This document shows positions 47,933 through 56,070 of a stretch of DNA of 64,000 nucleotides, one piece after another. Numbering within the stretch: position 1 is the first letter of the stretch; every line of letters starts with the position of its first letter. The DNA is from Skermania sp. ID1734 (GTDB lineage Bacteria > Actinomycetota > Actinomycetes > Mycobacteriales > Mycobacteriaceae): assembly GCF_007489285.1 (NCBI RefSeq), contig NZ_VLIY01000001.1, positions 310,001-374,000 on the forward strand, written 5' to 3'. The notes under the pieces were generated by a model, which was not told where the DNA came from, searched no databases, and saw only the letters and a program-made list of their open reading frames with translations. A program made the position numbers and the translations under genes.

Positions 47933-49165
47933 TTACCAAACCGGGCGTAGTCGCAGGATTTCGACCGCAGGCTCATTCCGCGGATCGAGCGTTCGAGTCG
48001 TCAGATAATCGTCGAGATGTTGACGCTGTGCGTCGTTCATCGCCTCGGCGCATTGCCGGGCAATCGCGTTGCGCACGTTGTCGTCCTGCACGGCCAACAG
48101 GTCAAAAAACGCTTCCCACAAATCGCCGTCGACGATCGCGTCGAGCAGCCCACCCGCGGCCCGCGTACCGGCCCTGGCGAGCGTCTCGCCGATGCGGCGC
48201 CGCAGTTCGTCATCGCTGTATTCGGCAACCACGAGCGCACCGCGCCAGGCATCGGTCTGACCACCGGCGACCAGCTCGTCGATCATGAGCGGGAGCATCC
48301 GCTCGTTTTCGAAGAGCGGATTAGCGGCAAGCTGGTGCAACGTCGGCGGCTCGAGATGTTCGGCGAACCGCAACAACTCGACCGCCGCTCCCTCGTCGAT
48401 GAAGCACCGTAGAAGGTCGGCGATGGCCTTAGGTTCTATCTCGTCGAACATGGTCTTGCCGACGACTGCGATCAGATCCGCGTCCAACCGGGATATCACC
48501 GAGAGCGCCGCCAGCCGCAGCTGCGTCGACCCGGCCGCCACGGATCGGACCATACGCCCGATCCGGCCGGGCGAGGACTGCAGTATTTCGCGCACCACGT
48601 AGCTGACCGTCACACCAGAGCGCACATACGAGCCCGCGAAAAGCAGTCCCTCATCGTCCTGCACACCCTCCTCGACGGCGCGAATCAACTCGGGCGTCGC
48701 GAAGTCGACGAACAAACCCGCGGTGGTGTAGTCGTGCAACCGCAGGATCTCGTTGGCGATGTCGACGATCGGTTTCGGCGGTGCCAAATGGGCGAGTCGC
48801 TCCACGGCGCGCGGGTCGAGATAGGGCGCAGCCGCCGCGGCGTAGGCCGGATCCAGCATCGTGATCGCGGCGACCGCCTTCTTCGGATGCACCAATCCGA
48901 TCGCTCCACCGGCACGACCGCCCATCATCGGCGGCACCACCGCCTGCACGATGGGCAGGGCAATGCTCAGCGGCACGATCGGCACCAGCATGCACAACCG
49001 TCGGAACTTCTCGGCATGGTCATCGAAGATCCGGTAGGACATCCTGGTTTGCAGGTCGTGCACCTCATCGGCGCTGAGCCGCTCCAGAAACGACACCTTT
49101 TCCACTGGGACATGCAACGTGCGCGCCACCAGTTCCACCTGCGCCTTGGTGACCAGCTCGCTCAT
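47933..49165 (-). CDS. Protein of unknown function (410 aa), helical repeats plus hydrophobic segment
   Basis: A 410-residue protein I do not recognise. After a helical N-terminus (EKVSFLERLSADEVHDLQTR) a hydrophobic segment spans about 58-80 (LVPIVPLSIALPIVQAVVPP) with GGRAGGAIG after it. The rest is made of repeated amphipathic helices (RAVERLAHLAPPKPIVDIANEI, IRAVEEGVQDDEG, ADLLRCFIDEGAAVELLRFAEH), giving a HEAT/ARM-like look. No enzyme motif. The ATG overlaps the stop of the 71-residue gene upstream (ATGA), so the two are translated together. No counterpart at this place in M. tuberculosis that I can recall. Confidence 0.75.
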   Translation of the reverse strand: MSELVTKAQVELVARTLHVPVEKVSFLERLSADEVHDLQTRMSYRIFDDHAEKFRRLCMLVPIVPLSIALPIVQAVVPPMMGGRAGGAIGLVHPKKAVAAITMLDPAYAAAAAPYLDPRAVERLAHLAPPKPIVDIANEILRLHDYTTAGLFVDFATPELIRAVEEGVQDDEGLLFAGSYVRSGVTVSYVVREILQSSPGRIGRMVRSVAAGSTQLRLAALSVISRLDADLIAVVGKTMFDEIEPKAIADLLRCFIDEGAAVELLRFAEHLEPPTLHQLAANPLFENERMLPLMIDELVAGGQTDAWRGALVVAEYSDDELRRRIGETLARAGTRAAGGLLDAIVDGDLWEAFFDLLAVQDDNVRNAIARQCAEAMNDAQRQHLDDYLTTRTLDPRNEPAVEILRLRPVW

Positions 49166-49377
49166 AGGTCACCGAACATGATCTTCTTCGCGGGCCTGCG
49201 CAGCGGCCAGGGCAGTGCGGCCAAAACTCCGTCGATGGATTCATCGAGCGCCTGCCGCTCGTCGCGACGGGCAATCTCGAGCATCGCCAAAAGCTCGGCG
49301 CATTCCGACTCGGTGAGTTTGTCCAGCACGGCCACCTGGTCACCGATCGCGAGTTCGAGGTCTTCGCGTGCGCTCAC
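49162..49377 (-). CDS. Small acidic helical protein (71 aa), partner of the 410-aa protein
   Basis: A 71-residue protein of charged helices: AREDLELAIGDQVAVLDKLT, then ESECAELLAMLEIARRDERQ, ending PLRRPAKKIMFGDL. No signal or membrane segment. It overlaps the 410-residue gene by four bases (ATGA). Stoichiometric partnership is inferred from this coupling. Family unknown. Confidence 0.65.
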   Translation of the reverse strand: MSAREDLELAIGDQVAVLDKLTESECAELLAMLEIARRDERQALDESIDGVLAALPWPLRRPAKKIMFGDL

Positions 49378-49459
49378 CGAGCCCTCCCGTGTTCTGCGAA
49401 CTCCGACTCCCCTACCGCGATTGCATCACAAAAGCAGCAACGACCGGAGGCGTTCGCAG

Positions 49460-50794
49460 CTAAACGGAGGCGACTATGCCGGCCAGTTCGTCGGCGACCC
49501 GCTGGGCCGTTTCCGTGTCCGACGCCTCGACCATGACGCGCACCAGTTGCTCAGTTCCGCTGGGCCGCAACAGCACTCGGCCGGCGTCGCCGAGACGCAG
49601 CTCGGCAGCGGAAACAGCCTCGGCAACGCTGGGATGCGCGGCGACCACGGCTTTATCGCTGACCCGGACGTTCACCAACACCTGCGGCAACGTCTGAACC
49701 ACGCCCGCCAATTCGGCGATCGGCTTGCCGGTCTGGCCCATCCGGTGCAGCAGCCGCAGTCCGGTGAGGATGCCGTCGCCGGTGGTTCCGTACTTGGGCA
49801 GCACCACGTGCCCGGACTGCTCGCCACCGAGGCTGTACTCGCCGTTGCGCAGTTCTTCCAGCACATACCGGTCGCCGACCGCCGTGGTGCGCACGGCGAC
49901 CCCGGCGGCGCGCATGGCGATATGCAGGCCCAGGTTGCTCATCACCGTGGCGACCAGTGTGTTGTGCGCGAGCTCGCCCGTTTCGGCCATGGCAATCGCG
50001 AGCACGGCCATGATCGCGTCGCCGTCGATGATCGCGCCCGAGGCGTCGACCGCGAGGCAACGGTCGGCGTCGCCGTCATGGGCGATACCGATATCGGCGC
50101 CCGCCTCGACCACGGCACGCCGGATCTGGTCGAGGTGGGTCGAGCCGCACCCGTCGTTGATGTTGAGACCATCCGGCTCGGCGTTGATCGCGATGACGTG
50201 CGCACCGGCCGCCCGATACGCAGCCGGCGCGATTTCCGACGCGGCGCCGTGTGCACAGTCGACGACCACCGTCAACCCATCGACGCGCGCAGGTACGGCT
50301 TCGGCGAGCCTGGCCAGGTACTTTGCCGCCGCCTCATCGTGGACGTTGCGCACACGCCCGATCGCCGCGCCCGTGGGCCGCGGCGGGTTGCCGATCTCCA
50401 TCGCGGCTTCGATGCGATCCTCGACGTCATCCTCGAGTTTGTGCCCACCGGCAGCGAAGATCTTGATTCCGTTGTCCGGCATCGGGTTGTGCGACGCGGA
50501 GATCATGATGCCGAGGCAGGCATCGTAAACGCCGGTCAGATAGGCGACGGCCGGGGTCGGCAGAACACCGACGTTGATCACGTCCATCCCCGCCGCGGTG
50601 AGGCCCGCGGTCACCGCAGCCTCGAGCATCTCCCCGCTCGCCCGCGGGTCACGCCCGAGGACCGCGACCGAATGCTCGGTGCCGGGTCGCGACAGCGTTT
50701 CTGCGGCGGCACCGGCGATCCTCAGCGCCAACTCGGGACTGAGCAACTCGTTGGCCAGTCCGCGTACGCCATCGGTTCCGAACAGTCGACCCAC
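49460..50794 (-). CDS. glmM: Phosphoglucosamine mutase
   Basis: A 444-residue alpha-D-phosphohexomutase converting glucosamine-6-P to glucosamine-1-P. It starts [15 protein letters not shown]; the phosphoserine is S101 in ISASHNP, the metal loop is DGDADRC, and the sugar loop GGEQSGH is present, followed by the C-terminal [14 protein letters not shown]. Start: GTG at 50794 has GAGGAG eight bases upstream and gives the canonical N-terminus; the GTG at 50800 is only two bases from that site. It is monocistronic and separated from rpsI by a terminator-like hairpin. Confidence 0.96.
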   Translation of the reverse strand: MGRLFGTDGVRGLANELLSPELALRIAGAAAETLSRPGTEHSVAVLGRDPRASGEMLEAAVTAGLTAAGMDVINVGVLPTPAVAYLTGVYDACLGIMISASHNPMPDNGIKIFAAGGHKLEDDVEDRIEAAMEIGNPPRPTGAAIGRVRNVHDEAAAKYLARLAEAVPARVDGLTVVVDCAHGAASEIAPAAYRAAGAHVIAINAEPDGLNINDGCGSTHLDQIRRAVVEAGADIGIAHDGDADRCLAVDASGAIIDGDAIMAVLAIAMAETGELAHNTLVATVMSNLGLHIAMRAAGVAVRTTAVGDRYVLEELRNGEYSLGGEQSGHVVLPKYGTTGDGILTGLRLLHRMGQTGKPIAELAGVVQTLPQVLVNVRVSDKAVVAAHPSVAEAVSAAELRLGDAGRVLLRPSGTEQLVRVMVEASDTETAQRVADELAGIVASV

Positions 50795-50854
50795 TCGCAC
50801 TACTCCTCAGACACACAGGTACCCCGCGCGCGAGCGCCGGATGCGCAAATACGA

Positions 50855-50896
50855 CACGGGAGCAGGCGCCCGAAGTGTCGGACGCCCACTCCCGTG
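50855..50896 (-). terminator. Terminator of rplM-rpsI
   Basis: An 8-bp stem CACGGGAG / CTCCCGTG continues, after a symmetric CA/CA internal loop, into GGCG / CGCC with a 14-base apical loop. It begins 22 bp downstream of the rpsI stop. No T tract, as common in this group. Confidence 0.75.
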
Positions 50897-50917
50897 GACG
50901 ATAACTCGAGCGATAAA

Positions 50918-51424
50918 TCAGCGCTTCGAGTACTGCGGCGCCTTGCGCGCCTTCTTCAGACCGTACTTCTTGCGCTCGGTGGCACGCGGGTCACGCGTGA
51001 GGAAGCCGGCCCGCTTGAGCGCCGGACGGTCCTCCGCGGTGACCTCGACGAGCGCACGGGCGATGGCCAGGCGCAACGCGCCAGCCTGACCCGACGGGCC
51101 GCCGCCGTGCAGGCGAGCGTGCACATCGAAGCTCTCGGTGCGCTCGACCGTCACCAGCGGGGCCTTGACCAGCTGCTGGTGCACCTTGTTGGGGAAGTAG
51201 TCCTCGAGGGTCCGTCCGTTGAGTACGAACTGGCCGGTGCCCGGCAGCAGCCGGACCCGAACCACAGCTTCCTTGCGGCGGCCGACGGTCTGCACCGGAC
51301 GGTCGATCACGATCGGGGCCTGCGGGACCGAAGCCGGTTCGGGCTCCAGGTACTCCTCCGAGACAATTTCGACGGCGGTCTCTTCAGCGGCGTCGTTCAG
51401 GTTCAGTTCGTCCGGTGCGGTCAC
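50918..51424 (-). CDS. rpsI: 30S ribosomal protein S9
   Basis: A 168-residue S9. The conserved part starts near residue 46 ([19 protein letters not shown]) and ends with the [12 protein letters not shown] tail that reaches the P-site tRNA. The acidic N-terminal extension of about 45 residues ([17 protein letters not shown]) is typical of Mycobacteriales. The GTG start overlaps the rplM stop (GTGA). Confidence 0.97.
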   Translation of the reverse strand: MTAPDELNLNDAAEETAVEIVSEEYLEPEPASVPQAPIVIDRPVQTVGRRKEAVVRVRLLPGTGQFVLNGRTLEDYFPNKVHQQLVKAPLVTVERTESFDVHARLHGGGPSGQAGALRLAIARALVEVTAEDRPALKRAGFLTRDPRATERKKYGLKKARKAPQYSKR

Positions 51425-51864
51425 TGGGCCACCTGCTTGATCTCGAAGGGCACTGGCTGCTGCGCAGTGTGGGGGTGATCCGGGCCCGCGTACACCTTGA
51501 GCTTGCGGCTGATCGAACGGCCCAGCTTGTTCTTCGGCAGCATGCCGGTAACGGCCTTCTGCACCACCCGGTCGGGACGGGTATCCATGGCCTCGCCCAG
51601 CGTGCGGGACTTGAGCCCGCCCGGGTGGCCGGAGTGACGGTAAAGGCGCACGTAGTCGCGCTTGTTCGCGCTGATGGCGACCTTGTCGGCGTTAATGATG
51701 ACGACGTAATCGCCGCCGTCGACGTTAGGGGCGTAGGTCGGCTTGTTCTTACCGCGCAGCAAGTTCGCTGCCTGCACGGCGAGACGGCCGAGCACTACGT
51801 CAGTGGCATCGATGACGTGCCACTGACGGGTCACGTCACCCGCCTTCGGGCTGTACGTAGGCAC
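51421..51864 (-). CDS. rplM: 50S ribosomal protein L13
   Basis: A 147-residue L13 with [50 protein letters not shown] and [14 protein letters not shown]. The start is GTG at 51864 with AGGGAAG five bases upstream; the open frame runs 36 codons further but is not homologous. It is the first gene of the rplM-rpsI pair. Confidence 0.97.
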   Translation of the reverse strand: MPTYSPKAGDVTRQWHVIDATDVVLGRLAVQAANLLRGKNKPTYAPNVDGGDYVVIINADKVAISANKRDYVRLYRHSGHPGGLKSRTLGEAMDTRPDRVVQKAVTGMLPKNKLGRSISRKLKVYAGPDHPHTAQQPVPFEIKQVAQ

Positions 51865-52023
51865 AGAGCTTCCCTGTCTCTTCGATGGTGGTGCCAGCCA
51901 GGCGAACATGGTCGAGTGGCTCCCGCCGGCCGGTGGAGACGCGGGACTCGCTTTACACAGGGCAGAAAACACCCGGCGTACCGAACGCCAACGGGCAACG
52001 ATACCGGCCGCTGGACGCGCAGG

Positions 52024-52224
52024 TCAAAGCGAACTATCGAGGTCGGCCTTCACCCGACGTGCATCGCGGATGTCGAGCAATTTGTTCAGGACCACAATCA
52101 AGACGCAGATACCCAGCAATGCCACGAGGGCATAGGTGAATGCATTCCATTCCCAGCCACTGCCCCCGATCTGGGGTTGCAAGGCAAACAGGTGTGCCCC
52201 GACGTCGCTCGAGCCCATGCCCAC
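52024..52224 (-). CDS. Small single-pass membrane protein (66 aa)
   Basis: Starts GTG at 52224 behind AAGGAG (seven-base spacing). After a 25-residue N-terminus with GAHLFALQPQIGGSGWEW comes one hydrophobic helix (TYALVALLGICVLIVVLNKL) and a charged tail DIRDARRVKADLDSSL. It lies 159 bp upstream of rplM on the same strand. Family not recognised. Confidence 0.62.
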   Translation of the reverse strand: MGMGSSDVGAHLFALQPQIGGSGWEWNAFTYALVALLGICVLIVVLNKLLDIRDARRVKADLDSSL

Positions 52225-52397
52225 CGCGTCACTCCTTCGCCGTATCTGCGGAGAAATCTGGGTCATGGTAGCCACGGCGAGAATCCGGGCTCGCATTGTG
52301 GCAGGCGTGTCGTGCTGGATGCGGCGACAATTGTGAGCAGCAAGGGCCGGTCATGTCCTTGCCCACGACCCGTCCCAGCACCGCAGAAAGGGCCGGC

Positions 52398-53855
52398 ATG
52401 AAGCGCAACGCGCGGCGCTCGGCGTCATTGTGGACCGCAGCAGTGGCGTTTCTGAGCGTCGGCGCGCTCACCGGTTGCACCACGCACACCCAGGGTCGTG
52501 CGGTGTCGATATACAACGACCCGTTCGCGGTCGCCGGTTTGCCGACCACCGACGGTCCGACGGGCCCGCGACCCGGCGTCGCCGCCGCCAACCGTCCGGT
52601 GACCAACACCGACCATGGGCCGGTTGACACCCTGGCTACAAACGCAATCGACGACATCGAGGGCTATTGGAAGACCGAGTATCCGAAGGTGTTCCGCGGG
52701 ACGTTCGAGCCCGTCGGGGAATTGGTCTCCTGGGACTCCACGGCACCGCGGCGATCGGCGCTTCAATTCTGCGGCGATCGGACCGCCGGGTTGGTCAACG
52801 CCGGTTACTGCGTCAGCGACAACACCATCGGGTGGGACCGGAAAACGATGCTGCCCAGCATGATCGACTCGTTCGGGCCGATGGCGGTCGTCATGGTGCT
52901 GGCGCACGAGTATGGCCACGCGGTGCAGCACCACAGCGGCCTGGCCACCGAAGACGATCCTGGCATCGTGCGCGAACAACAGGCCGACTGCTTCGCGGGC
53001 GCGTTCATGCGCTACGTCGCCGAAGACCACGCTCCGCATTTCACGCTCAACACCAGCACCGGACTGAACTCCGTTCTCGCCGCTACGGTTTCGATTCGCG
53101 ACGCCGATCCGAACGACCCCGACTCGGTGCACGGTTCCGCGTTCGAGCGCGTCACCGCAGTACAGATCGGCTTCACCGACGGGCCAACGGCGTGCGCCAA
53201 AATCGATGCCGACGAAATCGAAGCCCGTCGCGGCGGGCTCCCGCAGGCCTTCGACGATCCCTCCGATACCGGAGAACTCCCCATCACAGCGGACACGGTG
53301 AAAGAGTTCGACAAGGCGCTCACCTCGATCCTGCCGGTGCCGAACGAGCCGAATCTCAGCCTGTCCGGCAGCAGCATGCGGTGCGCCGACGCCCGGCCCA
53401 CTCCCCCGGTCTCCTACTGCCCAACTTCGAACACCATCGGCATCGACCTAGCCGAACTCGCCAAACGCGGCACCCCCAACACCGAACCGGAGTCGGGGCT
53501 GCCGGTCACCGTCACTGGTGACTACACCGCGTACGTCCTCGTCGCCTCCCGCTACACGCTTGCTGTGCAAAAGAGTCACGGACAGGCGCTGTCCGATCCC
53601 AAGACCGCCCTGCGCGCGGCCTGCCTGTCCGGCGTCATCACCGCCGCACTCGGTTCGCCGGACCGCGACCCCACCCACGGTGACTTCGTGCTGTCTCCCG
53701 GAGACCTCGACGAGGCCGTCTCGGCACTACTCAGCGACGGCCTCGCCGCCAGTGACGTCGACGGCCGGACCGTACCCAGCGGATTCTCGCGCGTCGACGC
53801 GTTCCGGGCCGGCGTCCTCGGCGGCGAAAACGCCTGCGCCAACCGCTACTCGTGA
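52398..53855 (+). CDS. Lipoprotein zinc metalloprotease-like protein
   Basis: A 485-residue exported protein. Lipobox LTGC sets C27 as the lipidated residue. The zinc motif HEYGH is at 170-174 and a downstream EQQADCFAGAF (about 193-203) provides the likely third ligand, the pattern of the YpfJ/neutral zinc metallopeptidase family. Several Cys pairs outside suggest disulfides. The start is ATG at 52398 with AAAGGG upstream. It ends eight bases before the end of esxT on the other strand. Substrate unknown; its place at the border of ESX-4 resembles the arrangement in related genera only loosely. Confidence 0.85.
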   Translation: MKRNARRSASLWTAAVAFLSVGALTGCTTHTQGRAVSIYNDPFAVAGLPTTDGPTGPRPGVAAANRPVTNTDHGPVDTLATNAIDDIEGYWKTEYPKVFRGTFEPVGELVSWDSTAPRRSALQFCGDRTAGLVNAGYCVSDNTIGWDRKTMLPSMIDSFGPMAVVMVLAHEYGHAVQHHSGLATEDDPGIVREQQADCFAGAFMRYVAEDHAPHFTLNTSTGLNSVLAATVSIRDADPNDPDSVHGSAFERVTAVQIGFTDGPTACAKIDADEIEARRGGLPQAFDDPSDTGELPITADTVKEFDKALTSILPVPNEPNLSLSGSSMRCADARPTPPVSYCPTSNTIGIDLAELAKRGTPNTEPESGLPVTVTGDYTAYVLVASRYTLAVQKSHGQALSDPKTALRAACLSGVITAALGSPDRDPTHGDFVLSPGDLDEAVSALLSDGLAASDVDGRTVPSGFSRVDAFRAGVLGGENACANRYS

Positions 53856-53862
53856 GTGGGTT

Positions 53863-54162
53863 TCAGCCGCCGAAGCTGGCCGCTGCGGCGTTGTTCGCCG
53901 CTTGCATCGCGGCGTTTCCGTCGCTGACCGCGAGTGCGGCCGCGTTGAGCATCGAGTTGAGTTCGGTTGTGCGCTGGTGCCATTGGGCCTGCAGAGTGGC
54001 AAACGCCTCGTTGGCCTCGCCCTGCCAGGCGTTGTCGACAAAGCCTTTGACCTCACTGTGAAACGACTCCAGATCATCCATGATGGTCTGGGCAAGCGAC
54101 TTGATGGATTGTGCGCCCTCTTCGACGGAGCCGAAGTTGGCAGCGATCACTGGGCTCGACAT
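53863..54162 (-). CDS. esxT: EsxT-like WXG100 protein
   Basis: A 99-residue helix-turn-helix WXG100 protein. The W-X-G is WQG in VDNAWQGEANEAF (residues 45-48). Flanking helices are amphipathic (SIKSLAQTIMDDLESFHSEV and LQAQWHQRTTELNSMLN). It contains no tyrosine, so the YxxxD/E export signal must come from its partner. Located directly downstream of the esxU-like gene, as Rv3444c-Rv3445c in ESX-4. Confidence 0.9.
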   Translation of the reverse strand: MSSPVIAANFGSVEEGAQSIKSLAQTIMDDLESFHSEVKGFVDNAWQGEANEAFATLQAQWHQRTTELNSMLNAAALAVSDGNAAMQAANNAAAASFGG

Positions 54163-54210
54163 GACGAACTCCTTAATTATCAGTGTGGGATGGCTGACGG
54201 ATTGGCAGAG

Positions 54211-54525
54211 CTAGAGATTGAGGCTGCTACCTACAGAGGCGATCTTCGACTTGTGGTCCTCGGTGGTCGTGACGTACGACGAACCGGCGCGCGCAACATT
54301 TTCGGCGGTCTCGACCAGTCGCTGGTTCAATTCGCGCGCGAGCTGGAAGTAGCGATCCATCACGTTGTCGAATGCGAGGCGGGCGCTGCCTTGCCACGTC
54401 GCGGTCGTCGCGTCCGAGGCGGCGTCAACCTGAGAGATCTTGGCGTTCAACGCATCGTGTTTCCCGCGCATGTTGGTCGAAAAAGCATGAATCGCTTCCG
54501 CGTCCGCGGACAAATACCCGGCCAT
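54211..54525 (-). CDS. esxU: EsxU-like WXG100 protein
   Basis: A 104-residue WXG100 protein with WQG in ATTATWQGSARLAFDNVM (near residue 44). Helix one is AEAIHAFSTNMRGKHDALN, helix two MDRYFQLARELNQRLVETAE. Near the C-terminus SSYVTTTEDHK offers a Tyr followed by Glu/Asp at +5/+6, not exactly the +4 of YxxxD/E. It forms the ESX-4 substrate pair with the esxT-like protein. Confidence 0.9.
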   Translation of the reverse strand: MAGYLSADAEAIHAFSTNMRGKHDALNAKISQVDAASDATTATWQGSARLAFDNVMDRYFQLARELNQRLVETAENVARAGSSYVTTTEDHKSKIASVGSSLNL

Positions 54526-54618
54526 CTGCTGGCACCTTTCATTGGTCGCACCCTTACACCTACTTGGACGCTGCGGGGACGGATCGGTTCCCGTTGCAGC
54601 CGAAATAATTCACGCTGA

Positions 54619-56070
54619 CTAGGCCGGACCGATCCGAACCGACCGCGTCACCTGCGCGCAGGCATCGGACACCGCCGCCCAGCCATCCTCGACAAATTGG
54701 CAACCAACACTGACTTGAAGGTCATGATCCACAAGGACGTACCAATTGACCTGCGAATCGTCTTCGGCCCGTTCGTGGTAGGCGACGGTAGGACGCTCCG
54801 CGAAGACGACCCCGTTCTCGAGGTTGTCGAAACGTGGTGCTCGAGTCGTGATTTGCATAGCCAGCAGCCGGTAAACCTCCTCCATACCGGCATCGGGCGC
54901 GAGCGATGTCTGCGTCAGCACGATCCGACGGCGACTCCCATCGTCGGGACGCAATTCGAGTCTGCTGTCGGTCGCCGCGCCGCGGACCGACCAACCGATC
55001 GGCGGGTCGAACCGTACGCGGGCGAAATTAACTGCCGCAGCTATTGTTTCGGTAACACGCGCCGGTGTCGGGGGCGCGCTGACTTCCGGTGGTCGCGTTG
55101 TGACGGCCGTCGGCTGCGCATCCGCGATCGCGGTAGCCGAATCGGTAGCACGCGACCGAACGCCAAGGAGCACTATTAGTCCCACGACTAGCGCGGCCGA
55201 TAGGCACCCCGCAATAGCCAGTACCTTTCGACGCGAGTCGCGCTTGTCAGTGAAGGTCAGTGTTACCGCTTGCTCCAGCCATCCAGCCGCCGGTAGTCGG
55301 GAAACCGCGGGGATCGCTGCCGGTTGTGCAGGCGGCTCGAGCCCAGTTGCGACTTCTGCGCCGCTGACCGCAACGACCCGGTCTCCTACTATCCCGGATG
55401 CCACAATCGAGGCTCGCAGTGCACTCAACGACAGATCCGAGCCGGAGGTCACAAGAATCTCGCGGACGCGGCCATCGTCGAGGAGGCCCTGAGTCGCGGC
55501 GCGGACGGCGTCCTCGTCGATTTCCGCACCGGTGATCGTCGGTTCGAAGGCGCACGAGCGAAGCTGCGGCCCGCCCGGATCGTCGACGACCACGGTCATG
55601 GTGAGCCCAAACGTGTTCAGTTCGACGACCATTCGTGCGTGGTGAGCTCGCCAGGGCCCAGCCGGGTTGGCACGGGCTACGGCCGACGCGACGGGGATCG
55701 TCGTCACATCGTCGGCGAGTTGTCGCAACGGTGTTTCCAGGGCACGGCGACGCGGGGTGCCCCAGTGCGACGGATGACTCAGCCGCAGCGATTCTGGCCT
55801 GTTCCCCGCAAGCCCAACGCCATCCAGGGCGTAGCTGACCAATCCGGACAGCGCCGCAGCAAAGGTAACGGAGTCCCCCGCGACGGTGAGCACTCCGGGG
55901 TCCACGCCGTCGCATACCCGTACGAGGTCGTACTGCGAGCCGACCGCCGCGTCGGCGAACAACAAGCCTGATCCGTCGTGGGCGACGACCGCCGGACCGG
56001 ACCACTGGGCTTGTCCGTGCCGAACCCACAGCCATTCGCTCGTCAGGTGAATCAAGACCGGTGTCGTCAT
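54619..56070 (-). CDS. Type VII secretion-associated protein (TIGR03931 family, Rv3446c-like)
   Basis: A 483-residue protein. Residues 1-270 form a cytosolic part with an actin/Hsp70-like look (VVAHDGSGLLFADAAVG, ILVTSGSDLSLSALRASI), then a single helix at about 283-304, a Thr/Pro linker, and an external domain (RFDPPIGWSVRGAATDSR...CQFVEDGWAAVSDACAQVTRSVRI). The ATG at 56070 overlaps the eccC stop (ATGA). Same order as Rv3446c next to eccC4. Its role in the ESX-4 machine is not established. Confidence 0.87.
   Translation of the reverse strand: MTTPVLIHLTSEWLWVRHGQAQWSGPAVVAHDGSGLLFADAAVGSQYDLVRVCDGVDPGVLTVAGDSVTFAAALSGLVSYALDGVGLAGNRPESLRLSHPSHWGTPRRRALETPLRQLADDVTTIPVASAVARANPAGPWRAHHARMVVELNTFGLTMTVVVDDPGGPQLRSCAFEPTITGAEIDEDAVRAATQGLLDDGRVREILVTSGSDLSLSALRASIVASGIVGDRVVAVSGAEVATGLEPPAQPAAIPAVSRLPAAGWLEQAVTLTFTDKRDSRRKVLAIAGCLSAALVVGLIVLLGVRSRATDSATAIADAQPTAVTTRPPEVSAPPTPARVTETIAAAVNFARVRFDPPIGWSVRGAATDSRLELRPDDGSRRRIVLTQTSLAPDAGMEEVYRLLAMQITTRAPRFDNLENGVVFAERPTVAYHERAEDDSQVNWYVLVDHDLQVSVGCQFVEDGWAAVSDACAQVTRSVRIGPA

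Noticed and set aside
48734-51478. A 914-codon plus-strand frame across glmM and rpsI
   Set aside because: It is antisense to several conserved genes and their intergenic regions; no domain recognisable.
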